From the NCBI GenBank assembly GCA_033557465.1, contig JAWIIG010000039.1, positions 2,480,001-2,544,000 on the forward strand: a DNA stretch of 64,000 nt, read 5' to 3'. The notes beneath the pieces are model-generated. The model did not search any database. It was given only the letters and a program-made list of their open reading frames with translations, and had not been told where the DNA came from. The position numbers were made by a program, and so were the translations under genes. The DNA is from Ichthyophis bannanicus (lineage: Eukaryota > Chordata > Amphibia > Gymnophiona > Ichthyophiidae). Positions 10,182 through 18,256 of this stretch are shown one piece after another (position 1 is the first letter of the stretch; each line of letters opens with the position of its first letter).

Positions 10182-10546
10182 AGAGTAGTTACTCACCTGT
10201 AACAGGTGTTCTCCAGGAGCAGCAGGAATCAGTCCTCACATATGGGTGACGTCGGCGCCGACGGAGCCCTCGTGCGGAGCATTTCCCCAGCTTTCAAAGA
10301 AAGCCTTTGGGAATTGCAGCGCGCATGCGCGGTCCCCTTCTCGCCCAAGGGTGCCATCTTGCTCAGTCTGATGACATAGCTAAAAGACAGCAAAAAATTA
10401 GCAAAAACTAAATCATAGGACTGCAACTCCAAGGGGAGGCGGGAGGGTTGTGAGGACTGATTCCTGCTGCTCCTGGAGAACACCTGTTACAGGTGAGTAA
10501 CTACTCTTTCTCCAGGACCAAGCAGGAATCAGTCCTCACATATGGG
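10182..10546 (-). repeat. D3 right terminus and ICR
   Basis: Outer right end 10182-10239 is repeated inverted at 10450-10507. That copy is followed without a gap at 10508-10546 by the inverse complement of the left outer end (15926-15965). The unit therefore stores the sequence of a joined left-right circle junction. The arms contain CAGGTGAGTAAC on both strands because of the palindrome. Confidence 0.88.
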
Positions 10547-10603
10547 ACTCCCCAGCTTAAGCCTACCGGAGACCTCAAGCCGAAAAAATCAGCTCCCTCT
10601 AGC

Positions 10604-13576
10604 TCAGCAGCACATAAGGAAGGAATCTTCTCTGAGAACGCCCCCGACCGGTAGCCCAACACCAGGGCCGGAGGGTAGGAGTTGCCTAAACCCCAAAGAG
10701 ATTATGGAGTACTGCCTGTCCGAAAGCACTGTCCCTGCGGGACTCCCTCTCAAGGCAGTAATGGGCCACAAAAGTCTGGCTTGAAGACCAAGTAGCGGCC
10801 CGGCAGATGTCTGCCAACGGAACAGAGCGGAGATGAGCCACTGACGCAGCCTTCGCCCTGACACAATGAGCCGTGACTCGACCCTCCAATGAGAGGCCGG
10901 CTGCCCCGAGAGTCCGGCTGCCCCATAAGCCCAGGCGATACAGTCAGCGACCCATATGGACAAAGTACGCTTGGAGACAGGGAGCCCCAACTTATTGGGG
11001 TCAAAAGAAATGAAGAGCTGAACAGCCCTCCGATGCTCCCGCGTACGGTCAAGGTAGAAGGATAACGCCCTCCTACAGTCCAGGGTATGCAGAACCATCT
11101 CAGCCCGGTTGGCATGTGGCCTGGGAAAGAAGGTCGGAAGAACCACCTCCTGATTAAGGTGGAAAGAGGAAACAACCTTAAGGAGAAACTTAGGGCGAGT
11201 CCATAAGACTACTCTATTCTTGTAGAACCTAGTGTAAGGAGGATCAGACACTAGTGCCTGAAGTTCACTTACTCGTCGAGCAGAGGTAAGAGCTACCAGA
11301 AACAAGGTTTTCCAGGAGAGAAAACGGAGAGGGCAGGTAGCCATAGGTTCAAATGGCGGACAAGTAATCCGCTGTAGGACCACATTCAGATCCCACTCAG
11401 GGGCTGGTGCAAGTAAAGGAGGCTTAAGCAGGAGGAGGCCTCTGAGAAAACGAGCCACCAAAGGGTGGTTGGAAAGAGGCCTGCCGTCCACAGGCGAGTG
11501 GTGCGCTGAGAGAGCACTGAGGTGAACCCTGACAGAGTTGGACTTAAGGCCTAGATTGGAGAGGTAAAGCAAATATTGCAATACTATCGCTACCAAGCAC
11601 GAGAAGGGATTCTTGCTGTGCTGAGCACACCAAGCGGAGAATCTACGCCACTTAAGAGCGTAGGATTTCCTGGTGGATTGACGCCGAGAGGCCAGGACTA
11701 CATCTTCCACCTCTCTAGGCAGTAGTAGGGGAGCCAGGACTACCATTTCAGCAGCCAGGCCATCAGATGAAGGGACTGGAGGTTGGGGTGCAAGAGAGTC
11801 CCCTGATCCTGAGACAGGAGATCGTGCTGAAACCCCAGAGGAAGAGGGGTGTCCACCGCAAGTTGCAGCAGAAGCGGGAACCACGGCTGCCGCGGCCACC
11901 TGGGGGCTATCAGGATCAGTGAGGCCCCGTCCTTGAGGACTTTGAACAGTGTTCTGGACACTAGTGGCGTGGGAGGAAACGCATACAGTAGGCCTGTGGA
12001 CCACGAGATCAGAAACGCATCCGCTACTACTCTGAGAGGATGCGGTTGTCTGGAGCAGAATCTCAGGAGTTGCCCATTCAGAGGGCTGGCGAAAAGATCC
12101 ATGGTGGGGAGGCCCCACCTGAGAAAGATCTGCTGAACCACCAACGGATTCAATCTCCATTCGTGTGGTTGCAGGATCCTGCTCAGTTTGTCCACCAGGT
12201 AATTTTCTTGACCTGGGAGGTAAACAGCGTTGAGGAGGATTCCGTGATTGACGGCCCAAGAGCACAGCCGTTGTGCCTCCTGACATAGAAGGAAGGAGCC
12301 TGTGCCTCCTTGTTTGTTCACGTAGAACATGACAACTTGATTGTCCGTCTGGACTAGTACAGACTGGTGAGAGACGAGATGGGAGAAGGCTCTCAGAGCG
12401 AGGCCTATCGCTCGTAGCTCCAAGGAATTTATCTGTTGAGCAGCCTCCCAAGGGGTCCAGAGACCCTGAGTACATGTCCCTTGGCAATGTGCTCCCCAAC
12501 CTAGAAGAGAAGCATCTGTCGTCAGCACTTGAGAATGCAGAGGGGATTGAAAACCCACTCCGACTACCAGATTTGGAAGATGAAGCCACCACTGCAGAGA
12601 GGAGACTAGCAGGTCGGATATTCTTACTGAGTCCGCTAGGCTCACTGTGGCCTGATGCCACTGAGTGCGAAGGCTCCACTGAGCAGGCCGCATGTGCAGG
12701 CGGGCATTGGGGGTGACATGAACCGTGGAAGCCATATGGCTGAGTAGTCTCAGGAATTGCCTGGCAGAGACCAGGGAATTGCTGTGAAACTGCCTGGCCA
12801 GATCCATCAGCCTGTGGGCTCTGTCCAGTGGCAGAAAAGCCTTCGCCTGAAGAGTGTCCAGCCTTGCTCCTATGAATTCTAAGTTCTGGGAAGGGAGAAA
12901 AGTGGACTTTGCGAAGTTTATGACAAACCCCAAGTGCTGAAGCAGAGCCACTGTGCGAAGGGTGGCTTGATGGGCCTCCTGGGAAGAGGGGCCCCTTATG
13001 AGCCAGTCGTCCAGGTACGGAAACACAAAAAGACCTTGAAGCCTTAGGTAGGCCGCCACCACTGCCAGGCACTTGGTGAACACCCTGGGAGCGGAGGACA
13101 GGCCAAAGGGTAGTACTCTGTACTGATAGTGGTTTCCTCCCACAACAAATCTGAGATATTGTCTGTGGTCTGGATGAATAAGGATGTGAGTATAAGCATC
13201 CTTTAGATCTAAGGAGCATAGCCAATCTCCCTGCTGGAGGTAGGGCAGCAGGATTCCAAGGGTAAGCATCTTGAACTTTTTCCTCTCCAAGAACTTGTTG
13301 AGGTTGCGCAAGTCTAGGATGGGTCTGAGGCCTCCTGTTCTTTTTGGTACCAGAAAGTACCTGGAATAAAAGCCGTGACCTCTCAGGTGGTGGGGCACCG
13401 GTTCCACAGCCTGTTCCTGTAGTAGACTTGCCAACTCCTGAAGGAGTAGGTCCCTGTGCAGAGGGAGTCTTGAAGGCTCCCCTGGAAAATAGGAGGGAGG
13501 TACCTGGTGAAAATGGAGAAGATAGCCGTTTTGGACTATATGAAGCACCCAGGTATCTGATGTGATGGCTGACCAC
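10604..13576 (-). CDS. D3 tyrosine recombinase frame with very long upstream open extension
   Basis: The recombinase occupies the C-terminal third: LLPREVEDVVLASRRQSTRK, VRVHLSALSAHHSPVDGR, SARRVSELQALVS (catalytic Arg), HTLDCRRALSFYLDR and SKRTLSIWVADC. A direct duplication of about 17 nt near 10895-10925 (CCGGCTGCCCC repeated) shifts the frame before the His-x-x-Arg/Tyr block. That block survives in another frame at 10686-10889 (TAHCVRAKAAS, RAATW, AHYC). The frame runs open for 990 codons, and with no stop upstream to just after the gag TGA at 13654, across the whole RT ORF in the -1 frame relative to RT. Protein use of the upstream part is unproven. Dictyostelium DIRS-1 also overlaps its RT and YR ORFs. 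Confidence 0.7.
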   Translation of the reverse strand: MVSHHIRYLGASYSPKRLSSPFSPGTSLLFSRGAFKTPSAQGPTPSGVGKSTTGTGCGTGAPPPERSRLLFQVLSGTKKNRRPQTHPRLAQPQQVLGEEKVQDAYPWNPAALPPAGRLAMLLRSKGCLYSHPYSSRPQTISQICCGRKPLSVQSTTLWPVLRSQGVHQVPGSGGGLPKASRSFCVSVPGRLAHKGPLFPGGPSSHPSHSGSASALGVCHKLRKVHFSPFPELRIHRSKAGHSSGEGFSATGQSPQADGSGQAVSQQFPGLCQAIPETTQPYGFHGSCHPQCPPAHAACSVEPSHSVASGHSEPSGLSKNIRPASLLSAVVASSSKSGSRSGFSIPSAFSSADDRCFSSRLGSTLPRDMYSGSLDPLGGCSTDKFLGATSDRPRSESLLPSRLSPVCTSPDGQSSCHVLREQTRRHRLLPSMSGGTTAVLLGRQSRNPPQRCLPPRSRKLPGGQTEQDPATTRMEIESVGGSADLSQVGPPHHGSFRQPSEWATPEILLQTTASSQSSSGCVSDLVVHRPTVCVSSHATSVQNTVQSPQGRGLTDPDSPQVAAAAVVPASAATCGGHPSSSGVSARSPVSGSGDSLAPQPPVPSSDGLAAEMVVLAPLLLPREVEDVVLASRRQSTRKSYALKWRRFSAWCAQHSKNPFSCLVAIVLQYLLYLSNLGLKSNSVRVHLSALSAHHSPVDGRPLSNHPLVARFLRGLLLLKPPLLAPAPEWDLNVVLQRITCPPFEPMATCPLRFLSWKTLFLVALTSARRVSELQALVSDPPYTRFYKNRVVLWTRPKFLLKVVSSFHLNQEVVLPTFFPRPHANRAEMVLHTLDCRRALSFYLDRTREHRRAVQLFISFDPNKLGLPVSKRTLSIWVADCIAWAYGAAGLSGQPASHWRVESRLIVSGRRLRQWLISALFRWQTSAGPLLGLQARLLWPITALRGSPAGTVLSDRQYSIISLGFRQLLPSGPGVGLPVGGVLREDSFLMCC

Positions 13577-13722
13577 CTGTGGGCAAAATGGGCCAGCCGG
13601 CCTCCTGTGCTGATGTGAGCCAGCTGAGGAGAAGAGACTATGCTGTCTGAGTCAAAAAAACCCACCATGCTGAGCAGGGGCCGGTGTTGGTGGCTTGGGG
13701 GCCTTCTGCCTACGGGGCCCAT
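11740..13722 (-). CDS. D3 reverse transcriptase-RNase H-methyltransferase-like ORF, intact
   Basis: 660 uninterrupted codons. An N-terminal segment (GRLAHFAHRW) is followed by RT: GGLRPILDLRNLNKFLERKK, LKDAYTHILIHPDHRQYL, YRVLPFGLSSAPRVFTK and the YxDD box in FVFPYLDDWLIRG. RNase H carries LTTDASLLGWGAH, NSLELRAIGLAL and VQTDNQVVMF. The C-terminal DIRS domain has TMDLFASPLNGQLLRFCSR and LLYAFPPTPLV. It would copy element RNA into DNA. The ATG at 13722 lies inside the gag 3' end, in the +1 frame relative to gag. This is the only full RT ORF among the DIRS copies here. Confidence 0.9.
   Translation of the reverse strand: MGPVGRRPPSHQHRPLLSMVGFFDSDSIVSSPQLAHISTGGRLAHFAHRWSAITSDTWVLHIVQNGYLLHFHQVPPSYFPGEPSRLPLHRDLLLQELASLLQEQAVEPVPHHLRGHGFYSRYFLVPKRTGGLRPILDLRNLNKFLERKKFKMLTLGILLPYLQQGDWLCSLDLKDAYTHILIHPDHRQYLRFVVGGNHYQYRVLPFGLSSAPRVFTKCLAVVAAYLRLQGLFVFPYLDDWLIRGPSSQEAHQATLRTVALLQHLGFVINFAKSTFLPSQNLEFIGARLDTLQAKAFLPLDRAHRLMDLARQFHSNSLVSARQFLRLLSHMASTVHVTPNARLHMRPAQWSLRTQWHQATVSLADSVRISDLLVSSLQWWLHLPNLVVGVGFQSPLHSQVLTTDASLLGWGAHCQGTCTQGLWTPWEAAQQINSLELRAIGLALRAFSHLVSHQSVLVQTDNQVVMFYVNKQGGTGSFLLCQEAQRLCSWAVNHGILLNAVYLPGQENYLVDKLSRILQPHEWRLNPLVVQQIFLRWGLPTMDLFASPLNGQLLRFCSRQPHPLRVVADAFLISWSTGLLYAFPPTPLVSRTLFKVLKDGASLILIAPRWPRQPWFPLLLQLAVDTPLPLGFQHDLLSQDQGTLLHPNLQSLHLMAWLLKW
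13651..13660 (-). promoter_or_regulatory. Candidate gag-RT recoding site in D3 (TTT TTT TGA C)
   Basis: Gag frame reads CAT GGT GGG TTT TTT TGA CTC. RT reads ATG GTG GGT TTT TTT GAC TCA, which is +1. Slippery Phe codons sit directly before a TGA followed by CT, a context known from both +1 frameshift sites and UGA readthrough sites. Beyond the TGA the gag frame stays open into the recombinase. Confidence 0.62.
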
Positions 13723-15563
13723 GACCCTGCCCCTTGGCCTGCTGACGAGCTGCAGAGGCCTGATAATGAGGGTATTGTTTATAGGCAGACGACTTCCTCG
13801 GGTAAAAGGTCTTTTTTCCCGAGCCCTTCTTCTTCTGAGAAGGGGCAGAGGTTTTCCTGGACAGCCTAGTCCTGGTCAGAGTCTCGGTCTCGAGTTCAGC
13901 AGCCTTTTCAGCATGGGCTTGCGTAAGAGGTTTTCACCTCGGCAGGGGACATCAACCAACTTGTCCTGCAGCCATGGCTCGAGGTCGGATGACTGTAGCC
14001 AAGCCTGTCGGTGGGCACCAATGCCGGCCCCGGCTACTCGGACCGAAGCCTCGAAGCCATCGTAGGCTGCTCGAGAGATAAACTTCTAGCACTCTCGAAT
14101 ACCAGTGGACAAGGCCTGGAACCTCTGCAAAGGTTCCTCGGTGAGACCAGCAGAGAACCCGGCAATCTCCTTTGCCAGGTCTCGGAGATACATGCCTATG
14201 TAGAGCTGGTATGTCTGGGCACGGCAAGCAAGCATAGGCCCTGGAAGCACTTCTTACAGAGGGCATCCAGGTTCTGGGCCTCCCGGCCGGGAGGCAACAA
14301 GGAGTGCATCTTCTGACTTTTCAGCCGATGCATGGCCGATTCCACAACCATGGAGTGGTGCGGTAATTGTGCCTTTTGGAACCCGGGGCTCTTGCGGACT
14401 CGATAGATAGAATCGACCCGCTTGCTTAACACCAGCGTCGAGGCCGCGGTCTCCCACATGCGGAAGAGCAACCGCTCCAGCATCGGAGGAACCGGTACAG
14501 TAAAGGCCTCCTTCGGGGGAGAGTCATACTGGAGGGCCTCAAGCTCCTTGGCTCGAGGCTCCTCCTCGGGATCCGCGGGGAAGGCCAAGGCCTTGGCCAT
14601 ATCCCACACGAAGTCCGAGAACCGGGTAGCCTCCGGCAGGAATCGTCTCCGAGGTTCGGACTCCGGTGAGTCCGATGGGACACACCGAGTCCGATATGTG
14701 CCGGGTGACTCTTCGTCCTCCGTCTCCCAGCCCGACTCCTCGGAGGAGGAATCGTGCGGCTCCGGTCGGGCGGGCACCGATGCCATCCGCCCCGACGCCG
14801 AGGGTACCGGCGTCGACGACCTTGGTCCCAAACGGGAGGCTGAGGGAGACCGTGGCCGAGGATCGACTCGAGCCTGCATGGACTCGAGGATCGGCTCGGC
14901 CTCCGGGGTCGACTTGGATGTCGAGGTCCCGGTGGTCAGGGCAGATGCAACGGTGAGACCGGCGATCAATGCCCGCTGCTGTTCCATGAAGGCAGAGAGG
15001 CTGCTCTCCAAGGCCATCAACCTGAGTCCGAGCTCAGGAGACCCAGCAGGCCCCGACGGCGTTGGGCCCGACGTCGGCTCCCCTGGAGGGAAGTCTACGA
15101 GGACAACAGCACTTACGTGTCCAGGAGACTCCATCTCGATACGAGGATATTTGGCAGGCCTCTCCGACTCCGAAGACCCGGGACAGCTATCGGTGCTATG
15201 CGACCTGGCCCTCGAGGAACCAGGAGCGTCCACCGATGCCGCCCTCGCGGGTTTCTTCTTCCTGCGATGTTCCCGCGAAGGAGACCCCCGATCAGAGGAA
15301 CCCCGACACTGCTCGGGGCCAGAGTCCCGAGACTTCGAGGCCTCTGACGAGGTCCGGGCCCGTCCGGACGCGGAGTCAGAGAAGATCCTACCCTTCTGGT
15401 GCTGCCGACTCCTCAACGCCTTCGAGGACATTTTGCCACACGGACCACAGATCATCGGGTCATGATCGGGTCCGAGGCAGCGGAGGCAGCAGTCGTGTGT
15501 TAGTAAGAGACATACGTTTTTTACACCGATCACAGTTCTTAAACCCGCTTGTAGCCATCGGGG
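13652..15563 (-). pseudogene. D3 gag-like protein, frameshifted
   Basis: The start ATG at about 15563 (MATSGFKNCDRCKK) gives the first Cys pair. A small deletion near 15500 shifts the frame. THDCCLRCLGPDH, then CGPCGKMSSKALR, continue the Cys/His cluster in the 15533-14196 frame. A Ser/Arg/Glu-rich middle follows (EHRRKKKPARA, SSSEESGWETEDEESPG), then the conserved block with SKRVDSIYRVRKSPGFQKAQ and LPHHSMVVESAMHRLKSQK. Another frame change occurs at about 14200-14260. The C-terminus ends QAKGQGHGPRRQKAPKPP...HGGFF at the TGA at 13652-13654. It is more GC-rich than the D1/D2 gag. Confidence 0.75.
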
Positions 15564-15769
15564 GGAAAAAGGGCCCCTGCGAGGTCAAAAGACCGGGCTG
15601 CCAGTGAAAAAAGAAAAATGGCGCGAACACTAGTCACAAAGGACAAAAACTGAAAAAAAGAGAATGGGCTCGATACCGGCGTATCGGGCCCAGGTGGGAA
15701 AAGGATCCGGCGTCGAACCGAAGGAGAAAAAGAAAAAATAGGGAAATCAACTTTTTCCTCGGCGAAAAA

Positions 15770-15965
15770 CGAACTATGTCAGTCGGGCTCCGCGGAAAAA
15801 AGAAGACTGAGCAAGATGGCACCCTTGGGCGGGAAGGGGACCGCGCATGCGCGCTGCAATTCCCAAAGCTTTCTTTGAAAGCTGGGGAAAGGCTCCGCAC
15901 GAGGGCTCCGTCGGCGCCAACGTCACCCATATGTGAGGACTGACTTCCTGCTTGGTCCTGGAGAA
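15770..15965 (-). repeat. D3 left inverted terminal repeat
   Basis: About 190 bp, inversely complementary to 10230-10380 and to 10508-10546. It ends CATATGTGAGGACTGACTTCCTGCTTGGTCCTGGAGAA (plus strand). It contains the GCGCATGCGCGC palindrome region also seen at the right end. Confidence 0.85.
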
Positions 15966-16800
15966 TCCTCAGGAATAAGTACTCTGGTATCGGCAGAGCT
16001 ATCAGAATCTTCAGACTCATCCGAGGATTTGAAGTATCTCTAATACGGGTGATTGTGCAAGGCACGGTACCGGTACCGATCAAAGTCGGCAATGGAGTGG
16101 TCCGGTACCAACCTATCAATACCGGATGGATATGCATGACTCGGTCCCGGTAGAATACCTGCCGATGTCTATGCAGTCGGTGCCGGCACCGGGGTCAGTA
16201 CCAGTACCAGTTGAATTGTCTGAAGCGGTTTCAAGGGCATCGAGGCCGTGAGACGAGCCGCCAGACTGCGTTCAATAGCCAAGAATCTCTGGTCTATCGA
16301 CGCTGCCGATGCTTGGGTATCTGTACCGGAAGAAGTGGCCGGTACCCCAGAGCATGGCACCAGTAATTCTGCCGAGGCTGAAGCCTCGAGAACGTCCTGG
16401 AGCCCCGTTACTGCTTTGGAAGCCGAAGCCTCCCGCCGGGGCAATTTTGCCAGTCAAAGTCCCTCAAGGGCAACGCCAGAGGCATCTCGCTGTCTAGAAG
16501 GAGATCTACCCTTTGAGGACCGGCTAGATTTATGTTTAGTTACCTGAGATCCATGGGAGAAAGACGAAGCCCTGAACGACGTCGATGCCACGGAGGCTGC
16601 ATCGGAGGGAAAAAGGGTGCTAAGCTTAGCAGCTCGGTTCTGCTGGCCCCTTTTCGACATCATCCCACAGGCAACACACTCTGAAATAGAGTGGTCAGGA
16701 CCTAAACATTTGAGGCACCACTCATGGGTGTCGGTGACGGAGATGGTACCGCCACACTTAGAACACTTTTTAAAACCCGAAGCGTGATTTTCCCATTCTG
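15966..16800 (-). pseudogene. D2 gag N-terminal half, broken
   Basis: Near 16680-16790 the minus strand encodes the Cys/His cluster ASGFKKCSKCGGTISVTDTH, EWCLKCLGPDH and ECVACGMMSKRG, close to that of D1. Downstream comes a Ser/Arg-rich stretch (KSSRSSKGRSPSRQRD), then GGTACC-rich low-complexity sequence. The reading frame is not continuous and the expected start Met is ambiguous (GAATGGGAAAAT). D3 interrupts gag at 15965. Confidence 0.7.
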
Positions 16801-17039
16801 AAGGAAAGGTTGGGCCTAGTGCCCAAAATGGCACGTGGCACCTGAGAGAAAGTTACTGGAAAGACTCCAGAAGTTTTTTTTTTAAAGAAAAGAAAGAAGA
16901 AGAACCGGCGGTACCGGTGTAGCGTCGAAGGAAGGCAGACGCGACCACAAAAAAGAAGAACAGAAGGGAGTTTTTTCTGCGGTGACAGGATGTGCGACCT
17001 GTTGGCTCCGCGGAAAACAAAAAACTGGAGAGGGACAGT

Positions 17040-17187
17040 TGGGAAAGGCGGGAAGGCAGCACGCAGGCGCTGTGGGATGCTCCCAAAAGCTTTCCTATTG
17101 GACGCTGGGGAGCGTTCCCGCACAGGCTCCGTCGGTACCGACGATACCCATATGTGAAGACTACATTCCTGCTTGTTCCTGGAGATA
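17040..17187 (-). repeat. D2 left inverted terminal repeat
   Basis: Plus-strand end CATATGTGAAGACTACATTCCTGCTTGTTCCTGGAGATA, nearly identical to the D1 left end at 7535-7573. Sequence after 17187 (ATAATGTCCC) is non-DIRS intron, so this is the outer left boundary of D2. Confidence 0.82.
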
Positions 17188-18117
17188 ATAATGTCCCAAT
17201 GCATTTTATGGGAGAAGGAGCTCCAGCTTCTGTTGCATAGAAACTTACAGAAAGTGAAACACAGCAATTTGGGAATTCCTCCTTTCAAACGGCCTGACCC
17301 TACTCCACCCCCAACTGCTCCACCTTAAAAGCTCAGCATACCCAACAACCTTACCACCCCAGCAAATACCCCACCCCGAAAATACTCCCTAATACTGCTC
17401 TACCAAGAAAAACATACTCCCCCACATCTTTTCCACCACCCGACAAACTGTCCTCTCCCATAACCTACCTCATGTAACTCCCCCACCACCTTGTCAACTG
17501 CCCCACCCCCAAATTCTACCCAGCACAACTGTATCATCATTCTGCTATATGCCCCACCCCCAAAAAATACCCATACATCTGCCCCATCATCCCACAATCT
17601 GTCCCATCCCTAAAAAATACCCTCCCACACCTACCCTGCCACCCTGCAAACTGTCACCACCCCCAAAAACTACTGCTCTTCAACTACCCCTCCACCCCAC
17701 AAACCATCACCAGAAAATCCAGAAGTCATGGAGTCTTAGTACTACAATTGGGGAGGGGCTACTATGCATGATGAGGAGTACTGGTAAGTCTCTGAGAGTC
17801 TCAGCACTGGAATGCTAAAGGTGACTCTACAATGCAGGAACGAAGTGTGATGGTAATGCTATGTCTCACCTGCCATACTGGAATAAGGCAACTAAGGAGA
17901 GCACTACTGTGCAGGACTAAGGCAGTATGTTGATCTCAGTAATGGCATTACAAAAGGTGCTACAAGAGCAGCATTGGCAGAGCTATATGATAGGAATGTC
18001 AGAATAGCAGAAGAAATGAAGTGCATCAACAGAGAAGAATGGGTGTAACAGAGCTGGAATGGATCTGCAATGCACTTCATATGTGGGTTTCAGGGCAGGG
18101 AGGCTGGAATAAATTAC
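17188..18117 (-). other. ILVBL intron sequence with AC-rich low-complexity tract
   Basis: No coding feature was found on either strand. About 17275-17720 is strongly C/A-rich with a degenerate repeated motif of the type CTGCCCCACCCCCAAAA, giving many open but meaningless frames. 17720-18117 looks like unique intron. The next ILVBL exon downstream is not here. Confidence 0.6.
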
Positions 18118-18256
18118 CTGGTGTCCCAGACTGAGCTGTAGACAGAGCTCTTCTAAGCACAGGGACAATTTCCCGCACAGTCCGAACAGAGGCACAAAAC
18201 TTGCAGAGTGGCTTGAACAGGGATAGCTGATCAATGTCTTGAAGAGCTCCACGCCC
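18118..18256 (-). CDS. ILVBL: ILVBL exon (downstream of the two), 139 bp
   Basis: On the minus strand the exon follows an AG acceptor (TTTACAG) and ends before a GTAATT donor. It opens in phase 0 and ends after the first base of a Gly codon. The 46 complete codons include GRGALQDIDQLSLFKPLCK, CASVRTVREIVPVLRR and AQSGTP. I recognise this as the ILVBL segment following the LLQ motif (NRGALQAVDQLSLFRPLCK in the human protein). The family enzyme is a thiamine-diphosphate-dependent 2-hydroxyacyl-CoA lyase of the endoplasmic reticulum, also called HACL2. The 139-bp length and uninterrupted frame indicate a live exon. It joins in phase with 48449-48576. Confidence 0.93.

Larger units (their letters stand above)
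10182..15965 (-). mobile_element. DIRS retrotransposon copy D3, complete, nested in D2 gag
   Basis: 5.78 kb with left repeat (15770-15965), gag, an intact RT-RNase H-MT ORF, recombinase, right end and ICR. D2 reads GAGGAA before 10182 and TCCTCAGG after 15965. Rejoined on the minus strand they give D2 gag codons PEDSSSPQHRMSPPED, parallel to PQEPSSPKRRMSPPED in D1. There is no target duplication beyond a possible shared AA. It belongs to a different subfamily from D1/D2/D9 (ends AGAGTAGTTAC and CCTGGAGAA). It is the best preserved DIRS in the window. Confidence 0.9.
393..17187 (-). mobile_element. DIRS retrotransposon copy D2 (old host copy with nested insertions)
   Basis: D2 is read by joining 393-1895, 7574-10181 and 15966-17187. 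In minus-strand order these hold the left inverted terminal repeat, gag, RT, RNase H/methyltransferase-like region, and the N-terminal part of the tyrosine recombinase. Its right end lies beyond the window. It has been entered by DIRS copies D1 (in RT) and D3 (in gag), by two LINE/SINE-derived pieces (8386-8590, 8724-9540) and by the CR1 at 1-392. Removing D1 and D3 restores the D2 codons across each junction, so D2 is older than both. All its genes carry stops, frameshifts or deletions. Confidence 0.85.

Noticed and set aside
14422..15465. Long open frame (347 codons) on the plus strand across D3 gag, with a similar one in D7 (43614-44516)
   Set aside because: It is antisense to gag in GC-rich sequence. 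The two copies share it because they share gag, and the predicted peptide is Ser/Gly/Arg-rich with no domain. Best explained as a shadow.
17549..17818. Pro/His-rich open frame on the plus strand
   Set aside because: Produced by the AC-rich low-complexity tract; no start context, homology or splice evidence.
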